DNA from: Prado023 sp963788325
GTDB taxonomy: Bacteria; Actinomycetota; Actinomycetes; S36-B12; CAIYMF01
DNA length: 64,000 nt
Assembly: GCA_963788325.1 (NCBI GenBank)
Contig: CAWBGJ010000009.1
Coordinates: 248,001 to 312,000 of the forward strand
Reading direction: 5' to 3'
Below are positions 18,226 to 25,092 of the stretch, piece after piece. Position 1 is the first letter of the stretch. Each line of letters begins with the position of its first letter. The notes below the pieces were generated by a model. That model did not search any database, had not been told where the DNA came from, and saw only the letters and a list, made by a program, of their open reading frames with translations. A program made the translations under genes and the position numbers.

Positions 18226-19754
18226 GGGGTGAGCTCACTGGTGCGGACGTACACCCACCGCGGCTTGACGGGGAAGTCCGTGACGGGGACGAAGGCGTCC
18301 CCCGGTACGGCGTCGTCGGAGACGAGGGTGAAGTCGTCGGCGAGGTCCGTGCCGAACAGGAACGATGTGGCGTCGTTGTCGACCACCACCGCCGAGACCC
18401 CCGCCAACGACCACGGCAACTGGTCGGCCAGTGCGGTCCGGGCGCGCGAGGACCGCGTGTCGAGCAGGTCGGTCACGGCAATCGTGGAGGCCGCCGGGGA
18501 CTGCCCCGCCAGCCGCGCGTAGTAGGGGTGCGAGGTCACGATGGCGGGGCCGCGGAGTGCGGCGACCTCGGCGATGAACTGATCTCCGGCCACCCGATCG
18601 GCCGGGGTCGGCACGATGCCGGTGAGCCATACCTGCAGGACCAGGACCTGGACCAGGGCGATACCGCCTGCCACCCAGAGCTCGGCCCTGGTCAGCACCC
18701 CCGAGCCAGCGACGCGGGCCAGCGCGATGGCCAGCACGATCGCGGTCGCCAGGTGCGTCGGCATCGCCACGTTCGAGGACCCCCCGTCGTGCAGGCGACC
18801 CGCGAGACCCGCGAGCAGGAGGCCGACGATGCCGGCCGCCAGCACGGCTGCGTCGTCGGTCATCCCGGTCGGGCGCCGCTCGGACAACGCAGCCCGATGC
18901 CGCAAGGCGAGCTGGCCTAGCGTCGCGACGATCAGCGCGAACGGGAGCACGACATCGACTACGGGGAGGTAGACCAGCCACTCGAACCTGGTGTCGTGGC
19001 CGAGCAGCTGCGCCACGACGTAGGGCGAGTACCACCCACCTGTGGCGGCATCCCCGATCAGGACGCTGCCCACGCTGCCGACCACTGCGACCGAACTGGC
19101 GACAACCCCGACGCGGCGGCGGCGCACCAGGAGAACGAGCAGCACGGGCGCTGACGCGATGAGGGCGTTCTGCTTGGTGAGGAAGGCCGCGACCACGAGG
19201 GCGCCGACGACGAGCCCCCCGATCGGGGTCCGAGCTCGCAGGGCCACGACGAGCATGGCCATGACCAGCGCCAGGAACAGTGAGTCGACGCGCGCGGTGT
19301 CGGCCCACGCGCCCGACACCCGGTAGGTGGCGGCGTAGAGGCCCATCCCCAGCAGGGCCGCAGCGGAGCTGCTCGTCATCCGGTGGACGACCAACCCGAC
19401 GAGGGCAAGCACAGCGACGCTGGCGATCACCGACACCACCCGCATGGTCGGCAGGCTCAGGCCCATCAGGTCCGCGGCCACCGAGGTGACCCAGAAGTAC
19501 ATGGGCGGGTAGGGCCACGGCGTGAACTCCGCAGACGGTGGTCCGTATAACGCCAGCCCGTCGACGAGGCGTCCGCTCACCTCGACGGTGCTGCCCTCGA
19601 AGAACGACAACTCGTAGGGGTAGCGCAGCCGACGAAGCACAGGGACGGCGTACCCCACAAGCCCGACCACTCCCGCCACGACGAACAGCCACCGGGCGGG
19701 GTGGGGGATGCGGGCGCTCGTGGTCGTGCGCGCCGCGACTGCCGCCTGGGTCAT
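18222..19754 (-). CDS. Multipass GT-C-like glycosyltransferase
   Basis: A 510-residue membrane protein with roughly ten to twelve hydrophobic segments. The first periplasmic-type loop contains YPYELSFFEGSTVEVSGRLVDGLALYG and FTPWPYPPMYFW, with acidic residues placed as in GT-C enzymes (GT39/GT87-like), which use polyprenol-phosphate sugars. The last 110 residues are soluble and include VTSHPYYARLAGQSP. I expect sugar transfer on the outer face of the membrane; acceptor unknown. It lies 19 bases after the DoxX-like gene and is translationally coupled to the GT2 gene. Confidence 0.7.
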   Translation of the reverse strand: MTQAAVAARTTTSARIPHPARWLFVVAGVVGLVGYAVPVLRRLRYPYELSFFEGSTVEVSGRLVDGLALYGPPSAEFTPWPYPPMYFWVTSVAADLMGLSLPTMRVVSVIASVAVLALVGLVVHRMTSSSAAALLGMGLYAATYRVSGAWADTARVDSLFLALVMAMLVVALRARTPIGGLVVGALVVAAFLTKQNALIASAPVLLVLLVRRRRVGVVASSVAVVGSVGSVLIGDAATGGWYSPYVVAQLLGHDTRFEWLVYLPVVDVVLPFALIVATLGQLALRHRAALSERRPTGMTDDAAVLAAGIVGLLLAGLAGRLHDGGSSNVAMPTHLATAIVLAIALARVAGSGVLTRAELWVAGGIALVQVLVLQVWLTGIVPTPADRVAGDQFIAEVAALRGPAIVTSHPYYARLAGQSPAASTIAVTDLLDTRSSRARTALADQLPWSLAGVSAVVVDNDATSFLFGTDLADDFTLVSDDAVPGDAFVPVTDFPVKPRWVYVRTSELTP

Positions 19755-19773
19755 GGTCTGAGCATGCCCCCGG

Positions 19774-20331
19774 TCAGGAGCTGAGCCGGTACGCCCGGGA
19801 GATCAGGGAGTTGCCGGTGACCCTGCGCCTGAGCGCCCCGTCCACCCCGAGCACCCGGCCGGCGGCGAACCCGAGGACCGCCAGGTGCGCCGCGGCCATG
19901 AGGAAGTAGCTCCACTTCCACTCGTGGGGCGCCGCCCCGACACTCAGGAAGATCGCGACCGTCTGGATCAGCCCGACCAGAGCCCAGAAGCGGGTGGCCA
20001 GGCCGAGGATGAGGAACAGCCCCAGGAAGATCTCGACGAGGAACACCCCCCAGCCGAAGACCGCGAAGTTGGGCAGCACGACGTTCTCGATCACCGCCGA
20101 GTACGGCGCCAGCAGCGGATACTCGACGGCCAGGGAGGTGAAGTAGTACAGCCCCGAGTCGTCGTCGGCGCCGAAGTGCGGGGGGACCTTCCACGACAGG
20201 TTCTCCACCCAGAGCAGGCCGACCACCACCCGCACCACGACAGCGCTGAAGCGCGCCATCCGATCGTCAGGCAGTCGAACAGCAGACTCCGTAGCCTGCT
20301 CGGAGATCGGGTGATCCGATGAGGTGGTCAT
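19774..20331 (-). CDS. DoxX-like membrane protein
   Basis: A 185-residue protein from ATG 20331 with GAGGAG upstream. It has four hydrophobic segments typical of the DoxX/TQO small-subunit group: RVVVGLLWVENLSWKVPP, VFGWGVFLVEIFLGLFLILG, WALVGLIQTVAIFLSV and YFLMAAAHLAVLGFAAGR. The family includes thiosulfate:quinone oxidoreductase subunits, and DoxX proteins in other actinobacteria act in thiol stress; its place behind a TusA/DsrE/radical SAM set fits a sulfur-linked redox role. That role is inference. Confidence 0.75.
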   Translation of the reverse strand: MTTSSDHPISEQATESAVRLPDDRMARFSAVVVRVVVGLLWVENLSWKVPPHFGADDDSGLYYFTSLAVEYPLLAPYSAVIENVVLPNFAVFGWGVFLVEIFLGLFLILGLATRFWALVGLIQTVAIFLSVGAAPHEWKWSYFLMAAAHLAVLGFAAGRVLGVDGALRRRVTGNSLISRAYRLSS

Positions 20332-20354
20332 GGTGGTGCTCCTCGCGGTCGGGG

Positions 20355-21437
20355 TCAGGCGCAGCGGAAGACGTGCCGCCGACCCGCCTGGCGGGCGGCG
20401 TCCTGGACTTCGACGGTGTCGCGGATCGTGCCGAATGCCTCGGCCAGCGGCAGTGGGTGATCGGCCACCTTCAGGCGCGTGTCGGTGATGGCCACCGGAT
20501 GCCACCAGATCCCATCCGCGGTCAGGGTGGGCTCCGGTGCGACCTCGTCGATCGTGACCGGGACGCCGTAGTCCGCTGCACCCTGCTGGGCGATCGGCCG
20601 GATCAGCCGGTCCTCGGTGGGGATACCGAACTCATCGAGACGGGCGTGCAGGGCGGCCGTCGAGGAGGTTGCCCGCTCGTCGAGAGTGGCGGCGACCTTG
20701 ACCCGGAATCCCAGGGAACGAGCCAGGCCGATCCCGGCCACGGCCCGAGCGTGCGAGCCGGCGCCGCGGTGGGCGTCGTGCAGTTCGGGATCGGCGGAGT
20801 CCAGGCTGATCTGCAGCGTCACCCGCTCGCGGTCCATCGACTCGAGCGCCGCGCGCCGGGCACCCTTCTCGAACACCATCGCGTTGGTCAGGATCACCAC
20901 CGGCGCTCGCTTGGCAACCTCGGCGACGAGGGCCCCGATCTCGGGGTGCAGGAAGGGCTCACCGCCGGTCAGGACCACCTCGTGCCCACCGAGGGCGACG
21001 AACTCGTCGGCCGCGGCGGCGGCCACCTCCACAGGCAGCAGGCGCGCCGGCGCCTGGGGGGAGGAGTCGGCGCAGCAGTAGCTGCAGGAGAGGTTGCAGT
21101 GGAAGTTCGTGTACATCCATAGCCGCTCGCCCAAGGGCGTGGCCGGCCCGGAGGAGAACGGATCCACCTTCGATGCACCGCTGCGCCGGACACGGACGGT
21201 CCAGCCCTCGCCACTGGTGACCGAGTCGACGACCGTGTGCCCGGCCAGCCGGGCCCAGTCCTCGAGGTCTGCAGGCACGCTGGGCTCCAGGGTGTGGACG
21301 GCCAGCACCTCGCCGGGCTCCACCCGGCGCAGGTTGCGGGTCAGGAGCAGCAGCAGACCACCACCGCAGTCAAGGTCGCCACCGTCGAACTCGGCGGCGA
21401 CCTCGAAGTCATCGGTCACGAGATCAGCGTCAGTCAT
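20355..21437 (-). CDS. TusA-like domain fused to radical SAM enzyme
   Basis: A 360-residue two-domain protein. Residues about 20-90 resemble a TusA sulfur carrier: a Cys in DCGGGLLLLLTRNLRRVEPG, then EVLAVHTLEPSVPADLEDWA and GHTVVDS. From about residue 100 a radical SAM domain follows, with the 4Fe-4S motif C-x3-C-x2-C in CNLSCSYCCADS, the SAM-binding GGEPFLHPEIG, and LQISLDSADPELHDAHRG. It ends in FRCA. The domain order suggests sulfur delivered by the carrier to a radical reaction, but the product is unknown. It lies nine bases after the DsrE-like gene and 23 bases before the DoxX-like gene. Confidence 0.78.
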   Translation of the reverse strand: MTDADLVTDDFEVAAEFDGGDLDCGGGLLLLLTRNLRRVEPGEVLAVHTLEPSVPADLEDWARLAGHTVVDSVTSGEGWTVRVRRSGASKVDPFSSGPATPLGERLWMYTNFHCNLSCSYCCADSSPQAPARLLPVEVAAAAADEFVALGGHEVVLTGGEPFLHPEIGALVAEVAKRAPVVILTNAMVFEKGARRAALESMDRERVTLQISLDSADPELHDAHRGAGSHARAVAGIGLARSLGFRVKVAATLDERATSSTAALHARLDEFGIPTEDRLIRPIAQQGAADYGVPVTIDEVAPEPTLTADGIWWHPVAITDTRLKVADHPLPLAEAFGTIRDTVEVQDAARQAGRRHVFRCA

Positions 21438-21446
21438 GACCGACCC

Positions 21447-21803
21447 TCAGTACGAGATCGAGCCGGCGCCGTCGGCCAGGATCGCCACGACCGCGGCCCC
21501 GCCAGCGAAGACGGCCCCGGGGACCAGGTCGTCCTGACCGATCTCACGGCGCTTGGCGCACGGGGTGCACACGAGGATCTTGCCGCCGGCCTCGACGAAG
21601 CCGTCACGCAGGTCCGCCAGGGCGGCGAAGCCCGGCTCGTTGATCTTCTCGCCCTCGCCCTTGGCACCGAGCCAGGCGCCGTCGGCAGACAGGAACAGCG
21701 TCGTGTCCTGGCCGGACGCGGCACTGGCCGAGGCGACGACGAACGCAACCGTGGCCCGGTCCGGGTTGTCGTGGGAACTGGCGAGGGAGACGAGGATGCT
21801 CAT
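21447..21803 (-). CDS. DsrE-like sulfur relay protein
   Basis: A 118-residue DsrE/DsrF-like protein: MSILVSLASSHDNPDRATVAF at the start, a hydrophobic ASGQDTTLFLSADGAWL core, and the Cys pair CTPCAKRREIG at about residues 79-89. DsrE-type proteins pass persulfide sulfur to TusA-like partners in the cytoplasm. A TusA-like gene precedes it and a TusA-radical SAM fusion follows it. GGAG sits upstream of ATG 21803. Confidence 0.82.
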   Translation of the reverse strand: MSILVSLASSHDNPDRATVAFVVASASAASGQDTTLFLSADGAWLGAKGEGEKINEPGFAALADLRDGFVEAGGKILVCTPCAKRREIGQDDLVPGAVFAGGAAVVAILADGAGSISY

Positions 21804-21819
21804 GGTGCTCCATTCATTT

Positions 21820-21850
21820 GTGGGTGGTGGTGGTTCGTGGGTGGTGGTGG
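21820..21850. repeat. Short direct repeat in operon leader
   Basis: GTGGGTGGTGGTGG occurs twice, at 21820-21833 and 21837-21850, in the 59-base gap between the TusA-like and DsrE-like genes. Role unknown; on the coding strand it is C-rich. Confidence 0.5.
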
Positions 21851-21862
21851 GTCAGTGGGTGT

Positions 21863-22156
21863 TCAGGTGTGATCGTCTGAGGCAAGCACCCAGGGACTGC
21901 GACCGATCGCCCGCGGTGGGCCGAGCTCCACGTCATAGGCCACGCGGTCCTCATGCCAGGCTTCGCCCTGGTAGCGGTGCCCGGTCAGGTAGCACCACGC
22001 GGGGATGTCGATGGGCGCCGCCGGGTCCGAGGCCACGATGCGCACCAGCGTGCCTTCGGGCAGGGACTTGACAGTGGCGTGGACAGCCAGGAGTAGCTCC
22101 CCGCATCCCCGGTCGCCACCATCGATGACGTGCAGTCCGTCATCGAGCAGTGGCAT
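21863..22156 (-). CDS. TusA-like sulfur carrier protein
   Basis: A 97-residue protein from ATG 22156; a GTG at 22174 is an alternative start. The segment IDGGDRGCGELLLAVHATV followed by LPEGTLVRIVASDPAA and DIPAWCYLTGHRYQGE follows the TusA/SirA fold. Its Cys lies at the usual persulfide position, and helix 2 carries a second Cys. The CPxP motif of classical TusA is replaced by CGEL. It is the first gene of the minus-strand operon that continues to 15766. Confidence 0.72.
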   Translation of the reverse strand: MPLLDDGLHVIDGGDRGCGELLLAVHATVKSLPEGTLVRIVASDPAAPIDIPAWCYLTGHRYQGEAWHEDRVAYDVELGPPRAIGRSPWVLASDDHT

Positions 22157-22174
22157 GGGCGCAACGCTAGTCAC

Positions 22175-22443
22175 TGGACTGCCGCCAAGTCCGCCGGGCT
22201 GTCGCGGAGGTCGTGATGCACCCTGCGGGCTTCGCGCAGCCTGCGGGTCACCCCGATCACCTCCGCTGCTTGGGTCGTGTCCGAACCATCAGCAGTAGTT
22301 CGCCGCCCCCGACGCCGCGGATTGGTGGCAACCGGGCGAAGCCGGGGAGCACCATCCCAAGGCGTCCACAACGCCGCTGCGATCGGCGGAATCGCCGCCG
22401 GCTGCCAGCGCAGGTGGCGGCGCTGGTCAGGCGGGTGCCGAGC
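22175..22443. other. Intergenic region upstream of sulfur-relay operon
   Basis: No recognised protein family in any frame. Short minus-strand frames ending at 22171 and 22257 have coding-like composition but no identifiable motif; they may be decayed sequence. The operon promoter should be here, but I see no convincing -10/-35 pair. Confidence 0.35.
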
Positions 22444-22484
22444 CAGGTCGCAGGTCGCAGGTCGCAGGTCGCAGGTCGCAGGTC
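22444..22484. repeat. Heptanucleotide tandem repeat
   Basis: The unit CAGGTCG is repeated five times without a mismatch from 22444 to 22478, followed by a sixth partial unit. The array runs into the stop codon of the CarD-like gene at 22484-22486. Confidence 0.9.
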
Positions 22485-22705
22485 TAGAGCTTGGTCATCT
22501 TGTGGAACGGCGAGGTGATCCACACCGTCTTGCCCATGAAGTCCACCGTCGCACCAGCTGCGTCGAGTCGCACGACTCGACCCAACCCATATGAGTCATG
22601 TGAGACCCGGTCGTCGACCACATAGGACTCGATCACCGACTCGGGCTCGGCCTGGAAGGGGCTGCTGGCGTTGCGGGGACGCGGGATTCCAGATGATGTT
22701 GCCAC
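22484..22705 (-). CDS. Small CarD-like/SH3-fold protein
   Basis: A 73-residue protein, if started at GTG 22705. The last 47 residues carry the conserved part: YVVDDRVSHDSYGLGRVVRL, then DFMGKTVWITSPFHKMTKL. The RVSHDxxGLGxVV segment recalls the N-terminal SH3-like domain of CarD and related small actinobacterial proteins that end in PFxKLTKL. The frame is open further upstream to 22756, but that part lies inside the end of an insertion sequence. The native start may therefore have been replaced. Function unknown. Confidence 0.55.
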   Translation of the reverse strand: MATSSGIPRPRNASSPFQAEPESVIESYVVDDRVSHDSYGLGRVVRLDAAGATVDFMGKTVWITSPFHKMTKL

Positions 22706-22746
22706 ACCCCAGTATGCGCTCCTGCCGATCGTTCGGAAGCCCGCGA

Positions 22747-24143
22747 CTTGACTCACGAAAGATGATCGCGAACTGGAGCGCTTGCCTCAGATGTCTGTGA
22801 TCGCGAAACGTGTGTGCGTGTCGCGGTGGGCAGGTAGGGGTGGGTCTGGTGGTTCGCTCTCGGGTCGTGAGGGAGCTGTCGATGGCCACCAGACGGGAAC
22901 TGACCAAGGCGTACGCACGTGAGTACCAGCGGGCGAGCAAGAAGGCCAAGGGGGTGATTCTCGACGAGTTGTGCGCAGCGACGGGCTGGTCACGGGTGAA
23001 CGCCCGCCGCGCGATCCGCCAAGCACTGGTCCGCAAGGGGCGAGCCGGCCAGCCACGCAAGCCGCGCCCGCGGAAGTACTCCTATGACGCGTTGAAGGTC
23101 CTGGAACAGGTGTGGACCCTCAGCGGTGAGCCGTGCGGCAAGTACCTGGCCCCGGTCATGGAAGACACCCTGGAACGCCTGCTCCGATTCCATGAGTTGG
23201 GCAAGGTCGCGCACCGGATCAACGACAAGGTCCTGGCCGAGGTGCAGGCAATGTCACCGGCCACGATCGATCGATACCTGGCCCCGATCAAGGCCGCCCG
23301 CTACCCGGCGGCGAAGTCCACGACCCGCCCAGGGCTGATCCTGCGCGCCTCGATCCCGCTGCGGACCGCGATGGACGGATTCCCCGCCACACCGGGCTAT
23401 CTGGAGATCGACACCGTCGCGCACTGCGGGCACCGCAACGAGGGCGACTACCTGGTCACCATCAACGCGACAGACCCCCACCTCGGCTGGGGCGTGACCC
23501 GGACCGTGCGCAACAAGGCATTCGTGCACATGAAAACCGGCATGGACCACATCCTGGCCACCTACCCGATCCCCCTCGCGGGAGTCGATTTCGACAACGG
23601 CAGCGAGTTCCTGAACTGGGGCATGCTCGCCTGGTGCGATGACCACGACATCCCCACGATCACCCGATCCAGACCCTACGAACACAACGACAACGCCCAC
23701 GTCGAGCAACGAAACGGCGACTGGGTACGCAGACACGCCTTCCGATACCGCTACGAGACCCCCGCCGAACTCGAGGACCTGAACCTGCTCTGGACCCAGG
23801 TCATGGCCCGCAAGAACCACCTGCTGCCCTGCGTCAAGGCCATCGGCTGGACCGAAACCAGCACCGGGCGCAAGAAGCGGATCTACGACCAACCAGCCAC
23901 CCCCTACGCCCGACTCCTAGCCAGCGGCACGCTCACAGGCCCGAAGGCCCAACAACTCGCCGCCGCCCACCACGACCTGAACCCCGCCGCCATCACCCGC
24001 AAGATCAACACCATCCAGAACCGGCTGCTGGACTCCGCACGCGACCGAACCACCACCCGAGCCCAAGCCTGACGCCCCCAGTTCGCGATCAAAACACGTG
24101 AGGCACGCGCTCACCCTTCGCGATCAACTTGACATGAGGCAAG
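22747..24143 (+). mobile_element. Insertion sequence with long terminal inverted repeats
   Basis: About 1.4 kb. The ends are imperfect inverted repeats about 60 bases long. Left begins CTTGACTCA at 22747; the right end, read on the other strand, begins CTTGCCTCA at 24143. Each end contains two copies of a motif centred on TGATCGCGAA, 35-36 bases apart, preceded by a CTCA. These are probably transposase binding sites. A single DDE transposase gene fills the element. I could not identify a target-site duplication. Confidence 0.75.
22882..24072 (+). CDS. DDE (rve-type integrase core) transposase
   Basis: 396 residues from ATG 22882 behind GGGAG. The N-terminal part holds a helix-turn-helix region (ILDELCAATGWSRVNARRAI). 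The integrase core has the acidic triad D177 in LEIDTVAHCGH, D238 in GVDFDNGSEF and E275 in NDNAHVEQRNG, with D-to-E spacing near 35. It is complete and has no frameshift, so the element may be active. The family resembles ISNCY/IS481-like integrase-core transposases; I cannot assign it more closely. Confidence 0.85.
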   Translation: MATRRELTKAYAREYQRASKKAKGVILDELCAATGWSRVNARRAIRQALVRKGRAGQPRKPRPRKYSYDALKVLEQVWTLSGEPCGKYLAPVMEDTLERLLRFHELGKVAHRINDKVLAEVQAMSPATIDRYLAPIKAARYPAAKSTTRPGLILRASIPLRTAMDGFPATPGYLEIDTVAHCGHRNEGDYLVTINATDPHLGWGVTRTVRNKAFVHMKTGMDHILATYPIPLAGVDFDNGSEFLNWGMLAWCDDHDIPTITRSRPYEHNDNAHVEQRNGDWVRRHAFRYRYETPAELEDLNLLWTQVMARKNHLLPCVKAIGWTETSTGRKKRIYDQPATPYARLLASGTLTGPKAQQLAAAHHDLNPAAITRKINTIQNRLLDSARDRTTTRAQA

Positions 24144-24356
24144 ACGGCCCGCCAGCGCTACGAGGCGCTGATCACCGTGACCCTCCGCGATGCGGCCATA
24201 CCACAGCCGCACTCGCTGGCCTGGTGGAATCGTCCACCGGCTCCGGCGGCGCTGCCCCTTGTGGCTGGATCTGTCGTGCCTCGGTGAGGTGCGACGGAGG
24301 AGGCGTCAGATCAAGTGGGCAGGTCGAAGAAGAACCCCCGTGACCTGCGACGATGC

Positions 24357-24432
24357 TGGCGCGCCTGAAGGGATTCGAACCCCTGGCCTTCTGATCCGTA
24401 GTCAGATGCTCTATCCGCTGAGCTACAGGCGC
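24357..24432 (-). tRNA. tRNA-Arg (ACG)
   Basis: The minus strand folds as a complete cloverleaf: acceptor GCGCCTG with CAGGCGC, D-loop region TAGCTCAGCGGATAGAGCA, anticodon stem-loop CTGACTACGGATCAG (anticodon ACG), and T-loop GGGGTTCGAATCCC. CCA is encoded at the 3' end. Confidence 0.95.
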
Positions 24433-24452
24433 ACACCCCGAAGGGACCTGCC

Positions 24453-24466
24453 AAGGTTACCTGAAC
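24453..24466 (-). promoter_or_regulatory. Promoter element of tRNA-Arg
   Basis: CGTTCAGGTAACCT on the minus strand contains the -10 hexamer TAACCT, about 21 bases upstream of the mature tRNA end. The same 14 bases precede tRNA-Ser at 24669. Confidence 0.6.
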
Positions 24467-24577
24467 GGTGCAGCGTTGGTGAAATCTCCGAGGACTCCCG
24501 GGCGCCTGCGCGGGCTGGCGCCTGGACCGGACATGCCAGTGGCCCTGGGCGAACCCAGGGCCACCATGACCGTTCTG

Positions 24578-24669
24578 CGGAGGCGGAGGGATTTGAACCC
24601 TCGATGGGGCTCTAAACCCCAAACCCGCTTAGCAGGCGGGCGCCATAGACCTGACTAGGCGACGCCTCC
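24578..24669 (-). tRNA. tRNA-Ser (GCT)
   Basis: Class II tRNA of 92 bases with acceptor GGAGGCG/CGCCTCC, anticodon loop CTGCTAA (anticodon GCT), a long variable arm (GGTTTGGGGTTTAGAGCCCC) and T-loop AGGGTTCAAATCCCT. CCA is not encoded. Confidence 0.95.
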
Positions 24670-24692
24670 AACGTCCTTCACGGACGCGCACA

Positions 24693-24706
24693 GGTTACCT
24701 GAACGC
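24693..24706 (-). promoter_or_regulatory. Promoter element of tRNA-Ser
   Basis: The same CGTTCAGGTAACCT element as upstream of tRNA-Arg, with -10 hexamer TAACCT some 24 bases before the tRNA 5' end. Confidence 0.6.
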
Positions 24707-24729
24707 GGCAACGCCGCGGTAATCGCCGA

Positions 24730-24987
24730 TCAACCCGCCAGGGACTCCACGAGCTCGGCGTACGCGGCCTTGGCATCGTCGCTGGACATGCCCTTGATCT
24801 TGTTCCAGGCGTCGAACTTGGCCTTGCCGACCGGATCGGTGAAACCGGGGCGCTTGCCGCTGACATCACCATCGGTGGCCTGCTTGTAGAGCGCGTACAG
24901 GCTGAGCAGGGTCTCGTTGTCGGGACGCTCGGGCAGCGTCTTCGACGCGTCGGCGGCGGCGGCAAAACGATCGTCAAGCTCGGACAT
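24730..24987 (-). CDS. Acyl-CoA-binding protein
   Basis: An 85-residue ACBP from ATG 24987 (MSELDDRFAAAADASKTLP), behind AGGAGG. The four-helix signature is clear: LSLYALYKQATDGDVSGKRPGF and GKAKFDAWNKIKGMSSDDAK, with the Tyr/Lys residues that hold the CoA phosphate. It binds long-chain acyl-CoA in the cytoplasm. Bacterial ACBPs are scattered but regular in actinobacteria. The gene is monocistronic, between tRNA-Ser and cysNC. Confidence 0.93.
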   Translation of the reverse strand: MSELDDRFAAAADASKTLPERPDNETLLSLYALYKQATDGDVSGKRPGFTDPVGKAKFDAWNKIKGMSSDDAKAAYAELVESLAG

Positions 24988-25092
24988 GCATCCTCCTGGG
25001 TGGGCGGCTGAGACGGACTGGGGCCATGGTGGCATGTCGCCCGGGGCGTTGGTTGGCTGGGCCGCTCGAGGCGGGCGAGTGGCCGGCTGCGC

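Noticed and set aside
22444..22484. Possible CRISPR-like array
   Set aside because: Units are seven bases with no spacers; it is a simple tandem repeat.
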